From a virus: a stretch of 38,332 nt of DNA. The DNA lies in IMG/VR virus record IMGVR_UViG_3300009176_000052, positions 1 through 38,332 of that record; one strand, given 5' to 3'. A program made the position numbers and the translations under genes. The first letter of the stretch is position 1. The number at the start of each line of letters is the position of its first letter. Positions 13,922 through 22,318 of this stretch are shown one piece after another. Under the pieces are notes generated by a model, which made no database searches, was not told the origin of the DNA, and was given only the letters and a program-made list of their open reading frames with translations.

Positions 13922-14867
13922 TAAGCGCGGCGGCGCGCGCGAGGGGGCCGGGCGCAAGCCCCGCGCCGATTGGATGCAAGTCGGCCGCGTCTATTCCCGG
14001 AGTTGGGAACGCGCGACGTACCGCGCAGAGGTGGTGCTCGAGGCCGGCTCTCCCGTCCTGCGAGTGCAGCGCGCAGGCGCTCGCGGCGGCGACGTGGCGA
14101 CCCATCTCGGGGACTACTCCTCGCTCACGGCCGCAGCGCAAGCGGTGACAGGCTCGACGCATGGGCCGCTCTTTTGGCGAGTGGATGACCCGACGGCGGT
14201 TTCGCTCGACGTCTGGCAGCGAGGCGCCAGGGCTGCGGCGGCGGCCCTCTGCGCGGCTGTCGGGATGGCGGTGCCCGGAGATACCCGAGGCGTGGGCCGG
14301 CTGCTGAGGCGCGCTGCCAGGGCCCTTTGCGTGGCCCTCGCGCTCCTCGGTGCAGTGGCGCAGGCCGACGAGGTGGAGCCGCAGCCTCCGCCCTCGCCGG
14401 CCTTGATGGTGCCCGAGGAGTACCAGGCGCCGCGCCGCGCGACCGAGGAGCAGGTCATGGCGGCGTACAGGGCCGCCGCGCGCAAGGGGCTGAGCGCTGA
14501 GGAGGTGGCCGAGCTGGACGCATCCGAGGCGCTCGAGCACGACAAGCTCGCGCTACGCACGGCCTGGAGCGGCTACCTGTGCGGATGGCAGCGAGAGCTC
14601 GCGGCGGATATGGAGGGGCTGCGACGCGAGCGTGAGGCGTCCTCGCTTGGGGGCGTGGTCGACCTGACGGCGGTCCACGACTGGCAGGAGAGGGCGATGG
14701 AGGCGCGCACGAACGTGCGCGAGGCGAAGAGGATGCTCGCGAAGGTCGGCGTCCTGGCGTGCAAGAAGGGCGGGCTGGTCGAGCGCATCTCGTGGTGCGT
14801 CGTCGAGAGTAGCGGGGACGAGTGCGTGGCAGGGGTGCGGCGCTACACGCGGCTGGTGGGGCGATGA
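13902..14867 (+). CDS. Membrane-associated protein with GGAREGAGRKP motif
   Basis: 321 residues. The N-terminus (KRGGAREGAGRKPRADW) carries the GAREGAGRKP motif seen at the start of many phage DNA-associated proteins, including some terminase small subunits. Residues ~15-95 form a beta-rich domain. A hydrophobic segment near 145-155 (ALCVALALLGAVAQAD) looks like a membrane helix or an internal signal sequence ending in AQA-D. The rest (about 165-321) is helical and Glu-rich, with four late Cys. The combination of an N-terminal DNA-type motif and a secreted C-terminal part suggests that two genes have fused. The function is unknown. Confidence 0.55.
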   Translation: MTMAKTDKRGGAREGAGRKPRADWMQVGRVYSRSWERATYRAEVVLEAGSPVLRVQRAGARGGDVATHLGDYSSLTAAAQAVTGSTHGPLFWRVDDPTAVSLDVWQRGARAAAAALCAAVGMAVPGDTRGVGRLLRRAARALCVALALLGAVAQADEVEPQPPPSPALMVPEEYQAPRRATEEQVMAAYRAAARKGLSAEEVAELDASEALEHDKLALRTAWSGYLCGWQRELAADMEGLRREREASSLGGVVDLTAVHDWQERAMEARTNVREAKRMLAKVGVLACKKGGLVERISWCVVESSGDECVAGVRRYTRLVGR

Positions 14868-15049
14868 GGGCGCTTACAAGGGCGGCGGATGAGGCGGTGC
14901 GAGTGCTCAAGATGGAAGCGCGTAATTACGTCGACCACGAAGACGGCAAGGAGCGCCCGCAGCCTCGCGCCCGGCGACTGCTCGAGGTGGCGGCGAAGCT
15001 GGAGCGAGCCCTTGCGAGGGCGGTTATCGCATCGGCGGTGCGGCGATGA
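14864..15049 (+). CDS. Small basic hypothetical protein, 61 aa
   Basis: ATG 14864 overlaps the previous stop as ATGA. It is helical and basic (RRLLEVAAKLERALARAVIA). No family was recognised. The overlap with both neighbours is the main support. Confidence 0.45.
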   Translation: MRALTRAADEAVRVLKMEARNYVDHEDGKERPQPRARRLLEVAAKLERALARAVIASAVRR

Positions 15050-15273
15050 CGCGATACGAGTACGTACCTTGCGCCGAGAGCGATATTCCGGCGGGTGTCC
15101 GTTTCACCGTGCCTCGCCACCTGCAAGGCCAAACGGTCGAGAGGGCCTATGGCCACACCGGGCGCGAGGATGGCGGTCCCGGAGACCCGTGGATGCGTTT
15201 CACGGATGAAACGAGACGGGTGCAATACTTCGTGCGCCGCGACTACGCATGCGCGACGGGTGTCGTCCTATGA
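15046..15273 (+). CDS. Small hypothetical protein, 75 aa
   Basis: ATGA overlap with the preceding gene. It is beta-rich (GVRFTVPRHLQGQTVERAYG) with several Tyr and Arg, and could be a small nucleic-acid-binding fold. No family was recognised. Confidence 0.45.
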   Translation: MTRYEYVPCAESDIPAGVRFTVPRHLQGQTVERAYGHTGREDGGPGDPWMRFTDETRRVQYFVRRDYACATGVVL

Positions 15274-15827
15274 CGCCGGCGTCTCCGCTCGGCTACGTCT
15301 GCGGGGTCTGCGGGAGGCGAGGGGTCAAGCTTTGGCGCGAGTTGATGGAGCGTGTAGCCGGCCGTGTCGCCCTGCGCTGCCGGTCGTGCGCCGAGGAGCG
15401 CTACTTCGAGGGCCGCGCTGACATCGCCGAGGAGGCTATCGGCGAGCTGCTGCCGGCCATCCCGGTCTCGCCGATGCCAGACGGTGGCTATTGGGCGCCG
15501 GCCGTCGCGCCGGCCGAGGGGCTGGCGTGGTGGCGCGGCCTGCCCGATGAGGTGGCGCCAGGCATCATCATCACCGGCGCTACTGAGGTCAGGCGGCGGC
15601 CGGTCTTCGCGCGCGCGTACGCCTTCGCCGTCATCGACCGGGAGGGGTGCGTGCGCAGGACTCGCGTCTCGAGCGCGCCTATCGACGAGCAGAGGCGCGA
15701 GGCGACGGAGTACGTGGTGCAGATGGGGGAGCGGATTGGGGACACGTTCGCGGATGCGGCGCGCTTGCTGCGGGAGGAGTTGCGAGAGGCCGGGGCGGCT
15801 TGGTTCGATGAGAAGTTGGAGCAGTAG
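15270..15827 (+). CDS. Zinc-ribbon hypothetical protein, 185 aa
   Basis: ATG 15270 overlaps the stop at 15271-15273. The first 40 residues hold CGVCG and CRSC, a treble-clef-like zinc ribbon. After it comes a mixed section with a likely strand-helix-strand core (RPVFARAYAFAVIDREG) and an acidic helical end. The function is unknown. Confidence 0.5.
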   Translation: MTPASPLGYVCGVCGRRGVKLWRELMERVAGRVALRCRSCAEERYFEGRADIAEEAIGELLPAIPVSPMPDGGYWAPAVAPAEGLAWWRGLPDEVAPGIIITGATEVRRRPVFARAYAFAVIDREGCVRRTRVSSAPIDEQRREATEYVVQMGERIGDTFADAARLLREELREAGAAWFDEKLEQ

Positions 15828-15828
15828 C

Positions 15829-16158
15829 GTGGCGACGAGGCCGACGTTTACCCTGCATTGCGACGTGAAGCGCCGGGGCCACTGCCTCGGCAATCTGGGA
15901 GCCTATGACTCGCGGCGGGCCTTGCGCTGCGCAGCCCGTAGCCAGGGATGGACACGGCCCTTTGTCGGCGGCAAGCAATGCGATAGCTGCCCCGCTTGCG
16001 CCGCCGTGCTCGAGGTGGCGCTCTCGGCCGAGCGGGCGGCCTTCCTCGAGCGCGCGAGCGACCCGACGGCGAACATCACGAAGCTCTGCCGCGAGATGCA
16101 CATCAGCCGCATGACGGCTTATCGCTGGCTCGCTCAGGCTCGGCCCGCCCTCCCGTAG
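15829..16158 (+). CDS. Cys-rich HTH protein, last early gene
   Basis: 109 residues from GTG 15829, one base after the preceding stop. The N-terminal half has four Cys (positions 11, 19, 34 and 51, plus CPAC), perhaps a zinc site. The C-terminal end (ITKLCREMHISRMTAYRWLA) is a clear helix-turn-helix of the resolvase/insertion-sequence type. As the last gene before the convergent late operon, it could be a late-gene regulator. That is inference from the motif and position. Confidence 0.55.
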   Translation: MATRPTFTLHCDVKRRGHCLGNLGAYDSRRALRCAARSQGWTRPFVGGKQCDSCPACAAVLEVALSAERAAFLERASDPTANITKLCREMHISRMTAYRWLAQARPALP

Positions 16159-16394
16159 CGCGCTCCTGTCACGTGGCGCAGGCCATGCTCCACTTGCTTG
16201 AGCGTCACCCCTAGCGCCTCGCAGTCTCGCCGGCTGGCGAGGACGTCCCTCCCGCACGAGCACCGTATCAGCACCCCGTCGCTATCCCAGGTCTGGAGCA
16301 GCACCGTATGGCGCTGGTCGTCATGGGCTGGAGCGAAGAGGAGCAGCACGTCGCGCGCGGTCTCGATGCGTGGCGGGGTGGGTACCATCATCAT
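16134..16394 (-). CDS. Small hypothetical protein, end of late operon
   Basis: 86 residues; ATG 16394 overlaps the upstream gene by ATGA. It is a mixed alpha/beta sequence with CSCG in the middle (VLIRCSCGRDVLASRRD). Its 3' end overlaps the convergent HTH gene by 25 bases, so early and late transcription meet here. No terminator hairpin with a T-run is visible between them. The function is unknown. Confidence 0.5.
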   Translation of the reverse strand: MMMVPTPPRIETARDVLLLFAPAHDDQRHTVLLQTWDSDGVLIRCSCGRDVLASRRDCEALGVTLKQVEHGLRHVTGARYGRAGRA

Positions 16395-16882
16395 CCCTTG
16401 ACTCTCTCATGGAGGCGACGAAGCCGCGCGAGGTCGGCGCGCGCCTCGAGCGCGCTGGCGTCGGCGCGGCGGCAGGCTGAGCGGATGGCCTCGGTGGCTT
16501 GCTCGGCCGTGAGGTCCCCGCTTACGGCACGCCTCGTGATACCGGCGACCTCGCAGAGGACGAGCGAGGCAAGGCCCGCATAGCCTCGCCACTCGTGCGT
16601 CGTTGGCGCTGCGTCGATGACGTCCGGCATGGAGCGCTCGAGCGCCCCGAGGACATGCACGGCGAGCGCGCTCCAGAAGGTCATGACCCACCGCTCCCCT
16701 CGGCGGCCGTCGAGATAGTGCGCGAAGCCCGCGTCGGGGTGGCGCTGGCGCTGCGAGCGCTCGGCCTCGAGAATCACCGCCATGGTAAACGTTGCCCTCG
16801 CCTGGCGCAGGGTGCCGGCCTCGCGGTGGAGGTGGCAGGCGGAGGCGAGGAGGAGCAGGAGCAGGAGAGCGATTCGGGTCAT
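16391..16882 (-). CDS. Lipoprotein, late operon
   Basis: 163 residues from ATG 16882, which overlaps the esterase gene's stop as ATGA. The N-terminus has one Arg, a run of seven Leu and the lipobox LASAC, so Cys16 should be lipidated and the protein anchored in a membrane. The remainder is helical with conserved-looking WVMTFWSALAVHVLGAL. Phage lysis regions of Gram-negative hosts often contain an outer-membrane lipoprotein (Rz1-type spanin). This one is larger than Rz1 and not Pro-rich, so a spanin role is only possible. Confidence 0.65.
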   Translation of the reverse strand: MTRIALLLLLLLASACHLHREAGTLRQARATFTMAVILEAERSQRQRHPDAGFAHYLDGRRGERWVMTFWSALAVHVLGALERSMPDVIDAAPTTHEWRGYAGLASLVLCEVAGITRRAVSGDLTAEQATEAIRSACRRADASALEARADLARLRRLHERVKG

Positions 16883-18006
16883 GGGAGGTAGCCTTTCAAT
16901 CGAAGCCAGGCGTCGGCCATGCGCCGGCCGATGGCCTCGGCGCTGGCGTGGTCGACGTGCATGTCGCCCCTGTACGAGACCGCCCCGGCGGCCGAGACCA
17001 CCGCCGAGGCCACGCGGAACTCGGGGAGCTGCGCGAGCTGCGCGTTGAACGCCGTCCCGTAGGCCGGCTCTGCGCTGGTGGCGTGCATGATTTCGACCCA
17101 GACCATGGGCATGCACGGGGCGGCGAAATCTTCGCGGAGCTCGTCCACGCGCAGCAGGATTTTTGACAAGGCGTCCGGGTCCGTGCGATTGCCATCGCCG
17201 AGCCATCGGATGACGCCATCGATACGCACGCCGCCTGCGCGGCCTCGCTCCTCAATCCAGATTTTGTTGGTCGAGGAGGACGTCCCTCGCGCCCACTGCT
17301 CGAGCTTGGTCGAGCTGACCGCGTTGACGAAGACGCCTACGGTCTTGCAGCCGTCCGCGCTGGCGCAGGTGACCTCGCGGATGCGCTTTGCGAGGCCTGC
17401 GGCGGGGCCGTATCCCGGCGAGACGGGCTGCGTGCTGTACCGGTTGCTCGGCTCGCCGAAGGGCTCCCAGGCGTGCTGGGCGGCCACTCCGGCGGCGACG
17501 CGGTACCCGAGGAGGGAGGCCCCCTCGATGGCCTGACCGTCCTCCCATCGCAGGACGTTCTGGCCCTCGGCATTGCTCTGGCCGTCGAGCTGGAGCTGGA
17601 TATCGGCGACGTCGCGCGGCTGCGGATGCTGCGCGTACCAGGCGGCCGAGGAGGACGCAGAGGGGACGAAGGTGTTGACGCCGGATGCGGCCCCCTCACA
17701 GGCCGCCGAGGCGGCATCGGATGGGGGAGGCGCGATGGGCGCGGCATCCTCGAGAGCGGGCGTGCTCGCATCGAAGCCGCACGTCGCGCAATCGCACTCG
17801 CAGGAGGCGCGCGCGACGCGAAAGCTAACCGGCGGCGAGCAGCCCCCTTGGAGGACGATGAGCCAGAAGACGCCGAGGACGGCGAGCATCGACAGCACGA
17901 GCGTGAGGATGCGCGCGGCCCAGGTTTGCTGGGTGATGGCCACGGCGACGGAGACGCCGACGAAGAGCGCGCCGAGCATCTTGTCATCGGGGCTGAGCTG
18001 CACCAT
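16879..18006 (-). CDS. Membrane-anchored SGNH/SASA-type esterase
   Basis: 375 residues from ATG 18006 behind AAGGAG. Residues ~11-25 and 33-53 are two hydrophobic helices, ending in GGC. A Cys-rich, Ala/Pro-rich linker follows (about 56-130). From 137 the SGNH hydrolase domain starts with LQLDGQSNAEGQ, in which Ser144 is the nucleophile, and ends with a DMHVDHASAEAIGRR block that supplies the Asp/His pair near residues 348-350. SASA-type enzymes remove O-acetyl groups from sugars. The N-terminal 55 residues look like a two-helix holin joined to the enzyme. It may act on surface polysaccharide or O-acetylated peptidoglycan during lysis or entry. Confidence 0.8.
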   Translation of the reverse strand: MVQLSPDDKMLGALFVGVSVAVAITQQTWAARILTLVLSMLAVLGVFWLIVLQGGCSPPVSFRVARASCECDCATCGFDASTPALEDAAPIAPPPSDAASAACEGAASGVNTFVPSASSSAAWYAQHPQPRDVADIQLQLDGQSNAEGQNVLRWEDGQAIEGASLLGYRVAAGVAAQHAWEPFGEPSNRYSTQPVSPGYGPAAGLAKRIREVTCASADGCKTVGVFVNAVSSTKLEQWARGTSSSTNKIWIEERGRAGGVRIDGVIRWLGDGNRTDPDALSKILLRVDELREDFAAPCMPMVWVEIMHATSAEPAYGTAFNAQLAQLPEFRVASAVVSAAGAVSYRGDMHVDHASAEAIGRRMADAWLRLKGYLP

Positions 18007-18016
18007 GGGGCGCTCC

Positions 18017-18448
18017 TTAGCGGGTGATGGCGCTGGCGACGAGGCTGAGCACGCCGATGGCAAAGACCACGAGCAGCTTCCACCAGTGGGCCCACGGATT
18101 CGCCTGGGGCTCCTCGAGCGGCGCAGGCGCTGCTACTGCCGCGGGTGGACCCGTTCCCGGGTCGCTGCGGCGCCTGACCGAGAGGTCAAGCGTGGGCTCA
18201 TCGCGCAAGCGCATGCGGATGGCCGAGGCCACCCCGACCAGGTAGGAGCGGCTGTCGTGGGTATGGGCGGCGGTCTCGATGGCAGCGTCTGCCGCGGCGC
18301 GCAGCTCCCGCCGAGTGGCATAGCCTATCTCGGCCGGGAGCTGGTCCACGCGCTCGCGTAGCTCGCGGAGGGAGACCGCCTGGGAGTCGAGCCGCTCGCT
18401 GATACCGGCGAGCTTGCCGACGACCGAGGCAATCTCCTCCTCGGTCAC
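18017..18448 (-). CDS. Coiled-coil protein with C-terminal membrane helix
   Basis: 143 residues from GTG 18448 (GTGA overlap). Residues 1-60 form a coiled coil (ISERLDSQAVSLRELRERVD). A Pro-rich linker follows, and then one hydrophobic helix at the very C-terminus (LLVVFAIGVLSLVASAI). Tail-anchored topology in the lysis area could suit a holin-type or spanin-type helper, or a DUF-type phage membrane protein. The function is not known. Confidence 0.6.
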   Translation of the reverse strand: MTEEEIASVVGKLAGISERLDSQAVSLRELRERVDQLPAEIGYATRRELRAAADAAIETAAHTHDSRSYLVGVASAIRMRLRDEPTLDLSVRRRSDPGTGPPAAVAAPAPLEEPQANPWAHWWKLLVVFAIGVLSLVASAITR

Positions 18449-18867
18449 TTGCCGGTGGCCTCGGCCGCTTTCGCGGCGAAGGCCCGAGCTATCCGGTCGC
18501 GCTCTTCCGCCTCGCGCCGCGCCTCCTCGTCTCGCTCGAGGTGGGCCCGCTCGGCGGCCGCCTGCTCGGCTTTGCGTTTGGCCTTGCGCTCGAGCACGGG
18601 CCGGGCAGCATCGCAGTCGAGCCTATCGAGCGCCTCCGCCTCGCTGCCGCCCTGCGTGTCCTTGATGACGCGCGCGTCGCTGCGCAGGATGGCGGCGGCC
18701 GTGGCGGCCTCGATGAGGGCGCGCTCCTTGTCCGTCAGCTCGTCCTCCTCGACCTCGTAAGCGGGGCAATCCTGATAGACGCCGCCCTCCACTACGCGCC
18801 GGCAGGAGACGTACAGCTTGCCGTCGAAAATGTGCACTTCATGTCGTTCTGTTTTGATGTCGGCCAT
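18445..18867 (-). CDS. Hypothetical protein after the tail fibre, coiled coil
   Basis: 140 residues, ATG 18867 with GGGGAG upstream. The first 40 residues are beta-rich (HEVHIFDGKLYVSCRRVV). The last 70 form a highly charged helix (KRKAEQAAAERAHLERDEEA). Its position just after the fibre gene suggests a fibre-assembly chaperone, as in many tailed phages. That is inference from order only. Confidence 0.55.
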   Translation of the reverse strand: MADIKTERHEVHIFDGKLYVSCRRVVEGGVYQDCPAYEVEEDELTDKERALIEAATAAAILRSDARVIKDTQGGSEAEALDRLDCDAARPVLERKAKRKAEQAAAERAHLERDEEARREAEERDRIARAFAAKAAEATGK

Positions 18868-18884
18868 GGTTGGCTCCCCGCCCC

Positions 18885-21209
18885 TTAGGTCTGATTCATG
18901 GCTCGGCCCGTCTCAATCCAGGTCGTGCCGTTGTAGTAAAACGAGATGGACGAAATGATGTTGACGCCCGTCGTCGGCGTGAAGGCGCCGCCGGTGAGCT
19001 TGGCGCCTGACCAGGAGGCAATCGTGTACGTGCCCACGGTGCCGTCCTGCGCGAAAGAGAGCGTGCAGCGCTGGCCGCTGGTTCCCGCGCTCATCGTCAC
19101 GCTCGTGACGTTGGCGCTCATCGTGTACGACTTGAGCTCTCCGGCGACGAGCGTGTCCGCAGTGACGGCGCCGCTTGCCGAGGTAACGAGCACCGTCGAG
19201 ATGAGCTGCGTCGCGTAGCACTGCTTCCAGCGCTTCGCCGCCGCGCCCAGGGTCTGGCCCGTGGTGTTGTCGTTATTGGGGAGCCAGCCTCCCGCGAGAA
19301 ACGAGAAGTCCGTGGAGCCGCAGGCGATGCGGCCCGTGCCGCCGATTTGCTTGAGGCCCGTCGAGCCGGCGCAGTAAATCATACCGTCCTGGCCGACCTC
19401 GAACTTCGGGACGTTGTTGTTGCGGAAGCTGGTGAGGAGCGTGGTGCCGGTCAGCGCTTGCAGCGTATCGACCACGACGCCGACGTTCGTCCCCGAGTTG
19501 GGCACGTTGGACTTCAGAGTGTGCGTGGTGTCCTGCGTGAATTGCCAGAGGTTCCAGACGCCCGCGCCGGCTCCATTGGTCTGCCCGGCGAAGAGCGTCG
19601 ATTGCAGCGCGGCCGCGTCGCCCTTGAGCGCGAGGGGCCCGCCCGTCGTCGACATCTGGGGGAGGTGGTCCGCTGACCTGGCGGCGTTCTGATAGCCGAG
19701 GAGCAACGCGGTCCTCGAGCTGGCCCCGTCGTTGCGCTTGCGGCCCGTCTCGTGCCACTTGCTATCGACCACCGACCAGCCGAGCTCGAGGATATCGATG
19801 GCGCCTGGCGTCGTCGACGGCGAGAACGTCCCGCCTTGCAGCTTGACATTGCTCGGGGTGCCGGCGATGGAGCGCCCGCCCACGCCGTCCTGCGCCCAGG
19901 CGATGCGCACCTGCTGGCCGGCGACGCCGCTGGTGATGCTCCAGCTCGTCGCGTTCGCATTGAGCAAGATGTAAATCGAGTCGCCGAGGGTCGTATCGAA
20001 GCTGGGCGTGGCGCTCGAGGGGGCCGTCTGCTCGACGCCGCCGCGGGTGCGAAACCATCCCTCCCGCCATATCTTCGTCGAGCTGCCGACCAGGGCGCCG
20101 CTGGCCACGCTGGTCTCAGGGAGCACCGCGATGCCGGCCTGCACTTGCAGGGTGGCCGCCAGGAGTTCGACGTACGAGGTGGCCGCGCCGCTCGTCGAGC
20201 TGTAACCCTGAATCCTGGGGCCGCTCGAGGAGGGTCGCACGCCGAATGCCTTGACCCCGACGTCGCGCCACTCGGCGATGTTCTCGACGCCCGCATAGGC
20301 GTTCGCCGTGTCGTAAAGGAAGGCGGGCTGCGCGCCGGTGGTGGCCTCCGAGTAAAACTTGGGCGCGCTCGTCATCATCGTCCATCGGGCTGCCGCCGTC
20401 GACGCATCGCGCGAGCGCCACTGCTCCGTGTAGTTGCCCGAGTTGTAGCGCCGGAAGAACACCAGCTCATGAGACGTCGGGTTGCCCGAGACGGGCCGCG
20501 CGTCGAGGAGCCAGCGATGGTCCCGCGCAGCCGAGGCGCCGGTGTCCCAGGCCGACGAGCGCAGCTCGAGGCCAGGGCTGTACTGCGCCGGGACGCCTGC
20601 GGTGGCCGCTACAGGGTTGTCGAAGAGCAGGGCATAGCGCGTGGCGGTCGACCCCTCCGGATTCGCCGTGAGGCCGGTGGAGCGCGAGACGGTGTTGCTT
20701 CCATCGTTGGCGATGGAGAGAAAGATATTGGCGAAGGCGTTACTGCCGACCTTGAAGAGGACGGGCCCGATGGTGCTGGCCGCGTCCTGGATGCCGACGA
20801 GGGACCCCGTGGCATTGAGCGTGATGATCGAATCCGAGGGCCCGCCGCCCGCGTTGTATGCGCCCGAGAGCGTGTTCGCCGAGCCGCCGGCCAACGTGTA
20901 GTTGCTCCCGTTGTACGTGTATTTCGGGTTGCCCGCCGAGTCGATCCAGAAGCCTGATTCCTGCGCGCCGAAGGGGCTCGTGGTCTGCGTCCGCACCCGG
21001 AGGCGAGTGCCGCCCTTGAGGTCTCCGCTCATGAGCATGAGCAGCTCGCTCATGCGCGTTACCTGGAGGCCGCCGAAGTAATACTGCGACGGCGGCTCCC
21101 GCCGGTCGAGGCGCGGAGTGCCGAGCGTTAGCGTGGTCTCGGCGAAGCCTGGGGCGCCGCCGGTCGAGAGCCCGAAGTTGAGTGTGGCGAGCCAGTCAGT
21201 AGCGCCCAT
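18885..21209 (-). CDS. Tail fibre / receptor-binding protein
   Basis: 774 residues, ATG 21209 with GAGGAGG upstream. The sequence is Gly/Ser/Thr/Asn-rich and full of short strands, as in trimeric fibres. The N-terminal ~60 residues probably dock to the baseplate. Near 640-665, GQTLGAAAKRWKQCYA is the common fibre motif LG-x-x-x-KRW. About residues 401-494 and 680-774 are two copies of one beta domain (SITSGVAGQQVRIAWAQDG and TMSAGTSGQRCTLSFAQDG), each ending in a W-x-E-T-G-R motif. The last copy is likely the receptor-binding tip. It is the longest gene after the tail protein at 22315-24987. Confidence 0.85.
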   Translation of the reverse strand: MGATDWLATLNFGLSTGGAPGFAETTLTLGTPRLDRREPPSQYYFGGLQVTRMSELLMLMSGDLKGGTRLRVRTQTTSPFGAQESGFWIDSAGNPKYTYNGSNYTLAGGSANTLSGAYNAGGGPSDSIITLNATGSLVGIQDAASTIGPVLFKVGSNAFANIFLSIANDGSNTVSRSTGLTANPEGSTATRYALLFDNPVAATAGVPAQYSPGLELRSSAWDTGASAARDHRWLLDARPVSGNPTSHELVFFRRYNSGNYTEQWRSRDASTAAARWTMMTSAPKFYSEATTGAQPAFLYDTANAYAGVENIAEWRDVGVKAFGVRPSSSGPRIQGYSSTSGAATSYVELLAATLQVQAGIAVLPETSVASGALVGSSTKIWREGWFRTRGGVEQTAPSSATPSFDTTLGDSIYILLNANATSWSITSGVAGQQVRIAWAQDGVGGRSIAGTPSNVKLQGGTFSPSTTPGAIDILELGWSVVDSKWHETGRKRNDGASSRTALLLGYQNAARSADHLPQMSTTGGPLALKGDAAALQSTLFAGQTNGAGAGVWNLWQFTQDTTHTLKSNVPNSGTNVGVVVDTLQALTGTTLLTSFRNNNVPKFEVGQDGMIYCAGSTGLKQIGGTGRIACGSTDFSFLAGGWLPNNDNTTGQTLGAAAKRWKQCYATQLISTVLVTSASGAVTADTLVAGELKSYTMSANVTSVTMSAGTSGQRCTLSFAQDGTVGTYTIASWSGAKLTGGAFTPTTGVNIISSISFYYNGTTWIETGRAMNQT

Positions 21210-21221
21210 TTCGGAGCCTCC

Positions 21222-21797
21222 TCAGAGGTGGTAAACGAGCGCGCTAAAGGGCGCATCGGCAGCGGCACCGGCGGCGTCGTGGATTCGAATCGTAATCTCG
21301 TCCGTATCGAAGACGATGGGGTTGGCGGTTCGCACTGCGCTGAAATAGGCGGGCGTGACTATGACCGCGAGCGCGCCAGCGAACGACGCCGGGGTGACCA
21401 GATTGAAGGTCAAAATCCCGGTGGCGTTCTTCGTCCATGCCGCCACGTTGAGCGCCCTGGAAAGGACGTAGACCCCGCCTGTGAAATCGAGCAGGAGCGC
21501 TCCGAAGAGGGGGGACTCGATTCCGCCGACGCCTCGAACCCCTGCCGGCGTAGGGACCACGCTGGAAAACACGGCCTGGGTGAGCGCGAGCTGCTGCGTA
21601 CTCACCATCCCGGGCGCCACCGTGATGGCCTGGCCGCCGATGCCGTCCACCTCCAGGCTTTTGAACGTGCCGTTTCCGGTGCCGGCCTGGGAGGCGTACA
21701 GGCCGTTGATGGTGTCCTGAACGTTCTGGAACCAGGTCGCCGGGGCGACGGTCCCATTGACCCAGGCTGCGGGGCTGGTGATGAGGCCGACGGCCAT
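21222..21797 (-). CDS. Tail-associated hypothetical protein
   Basis: 191 residues, ATG 21797 with GAGG upstream. It is beta-rich and uncharged (PAAWVNGTVAPATWFQNVQD at the start, which is typical for small baseplate/fibre proteins). It sits between two coiled-coil proteins and the fibre and probably belongs to the distal tail. No enzyme motif is present. Confidence 0.6.
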   Translation of the reverse strand: MAVGLITSPAAWVNGTVAPATWFQNVQDTINGLYASQAGTGNGTFKSLEVDGIGGQAITVAPGMVSTQQLALTQAVFSSVVPTPAGVRGVGGIESPLFGALLLDFTGGVYVLSRALNVAAWTKNATGILTFNLVTPASFAGALAVIVTPAYFSAVRTANPIVFDTDEITIRIHDAAGAAADAPFSALVYHL

Positions 21798-21801
21798 GGA
21801 G

Positions 21802-21978
21802 CTACCTCGCTCGGTGGATGGTGCGATTGTCCTCGGCCAGCTTGTCGCCCGGCTCGAAGCAGTAGCGCGCGCGCAGCTCAGCGACGAAGAGTTGGAGGCA
21901 TTCCGTCGTCTGCACGACCACGCGAGTCAGCCGCGCCAGCCGCGCGGCGTCGCGGTCCGATAGCTCGTCAGCAGGCAT
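21802..21978 (-). CDS. Small helical protein, 58 aa
   Basis: Read directly from the minus strand: ATG 21978 to TAG 21802. The product starts with MPADELSDRDAARLARLTRV and ends with DNRTIHRAR. It overlaps the preceding gene by 11 bases and lies 4 bases before the next. It is mostly helical and has no membrane segment. The tight fit between neighbours supports it. The function is unknown. Confidence 0.55.
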   Translation of the reverse strand: MPADELSDRDAARLARLTRVVVQTTECLQLFVAELRARYCFEPGDKLAEDNRTIHRAR

Positions 21979-22318
21979 CTTGCTTGGGCTTGCGCACGAT
22001 GCGGCGGTCCTCGGTGAGGGAGTCGGGGCCGAGCTTGAAGCGATATTTCGCCTCCATCTCGCGGCCCATTTCCTCCATCGCTGCTTGCGCTCGCGCGCAG
22101 GTCTCCTGCTGCTTTTCGTACTCGCGCCGCGCGAGCTCTCGCCTGAGCGTCGCGTTCTCGATGGTGACCCCTTGCAGCATCATGCGCAGGTGGTCCTCCT
22201 CGCTGATGCGCTCGGGGAGCGGCTCCTCCTCGCCTGCGTCGCTGCCGCCCTTGAGCAACTCGAGGTCGGGTTTTGCTGCGGTGTCTTCCGTGGGTCCCAT
22301 GTCCATCCTCGCCGTCAT
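21968..22318 (-). CDS. Small coiled-coil protein in tail region
   Basis: 116 residues. ATG 22318 overlaps the previous stop as ATGA; the frame is open further upstream but only inside the neighbouring tail gene. It has an acidic N-terminus, then a long charged helix (ENATLRRELARREYEKQQET). It may be a tail chaperone or scaffold. The family was not recognised. Confidence 0.55.
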   Translation of the reverse strand: MTARMDMGPTEDTAAKPDLELLKGGSDAGEEEPLPERISEEDHLRMMLQGVTIENATLRRELARREYEKQQETCARAQAAMEEMGREMEAKYRFKLGPDSLTEDRRIVRKPKQDAC

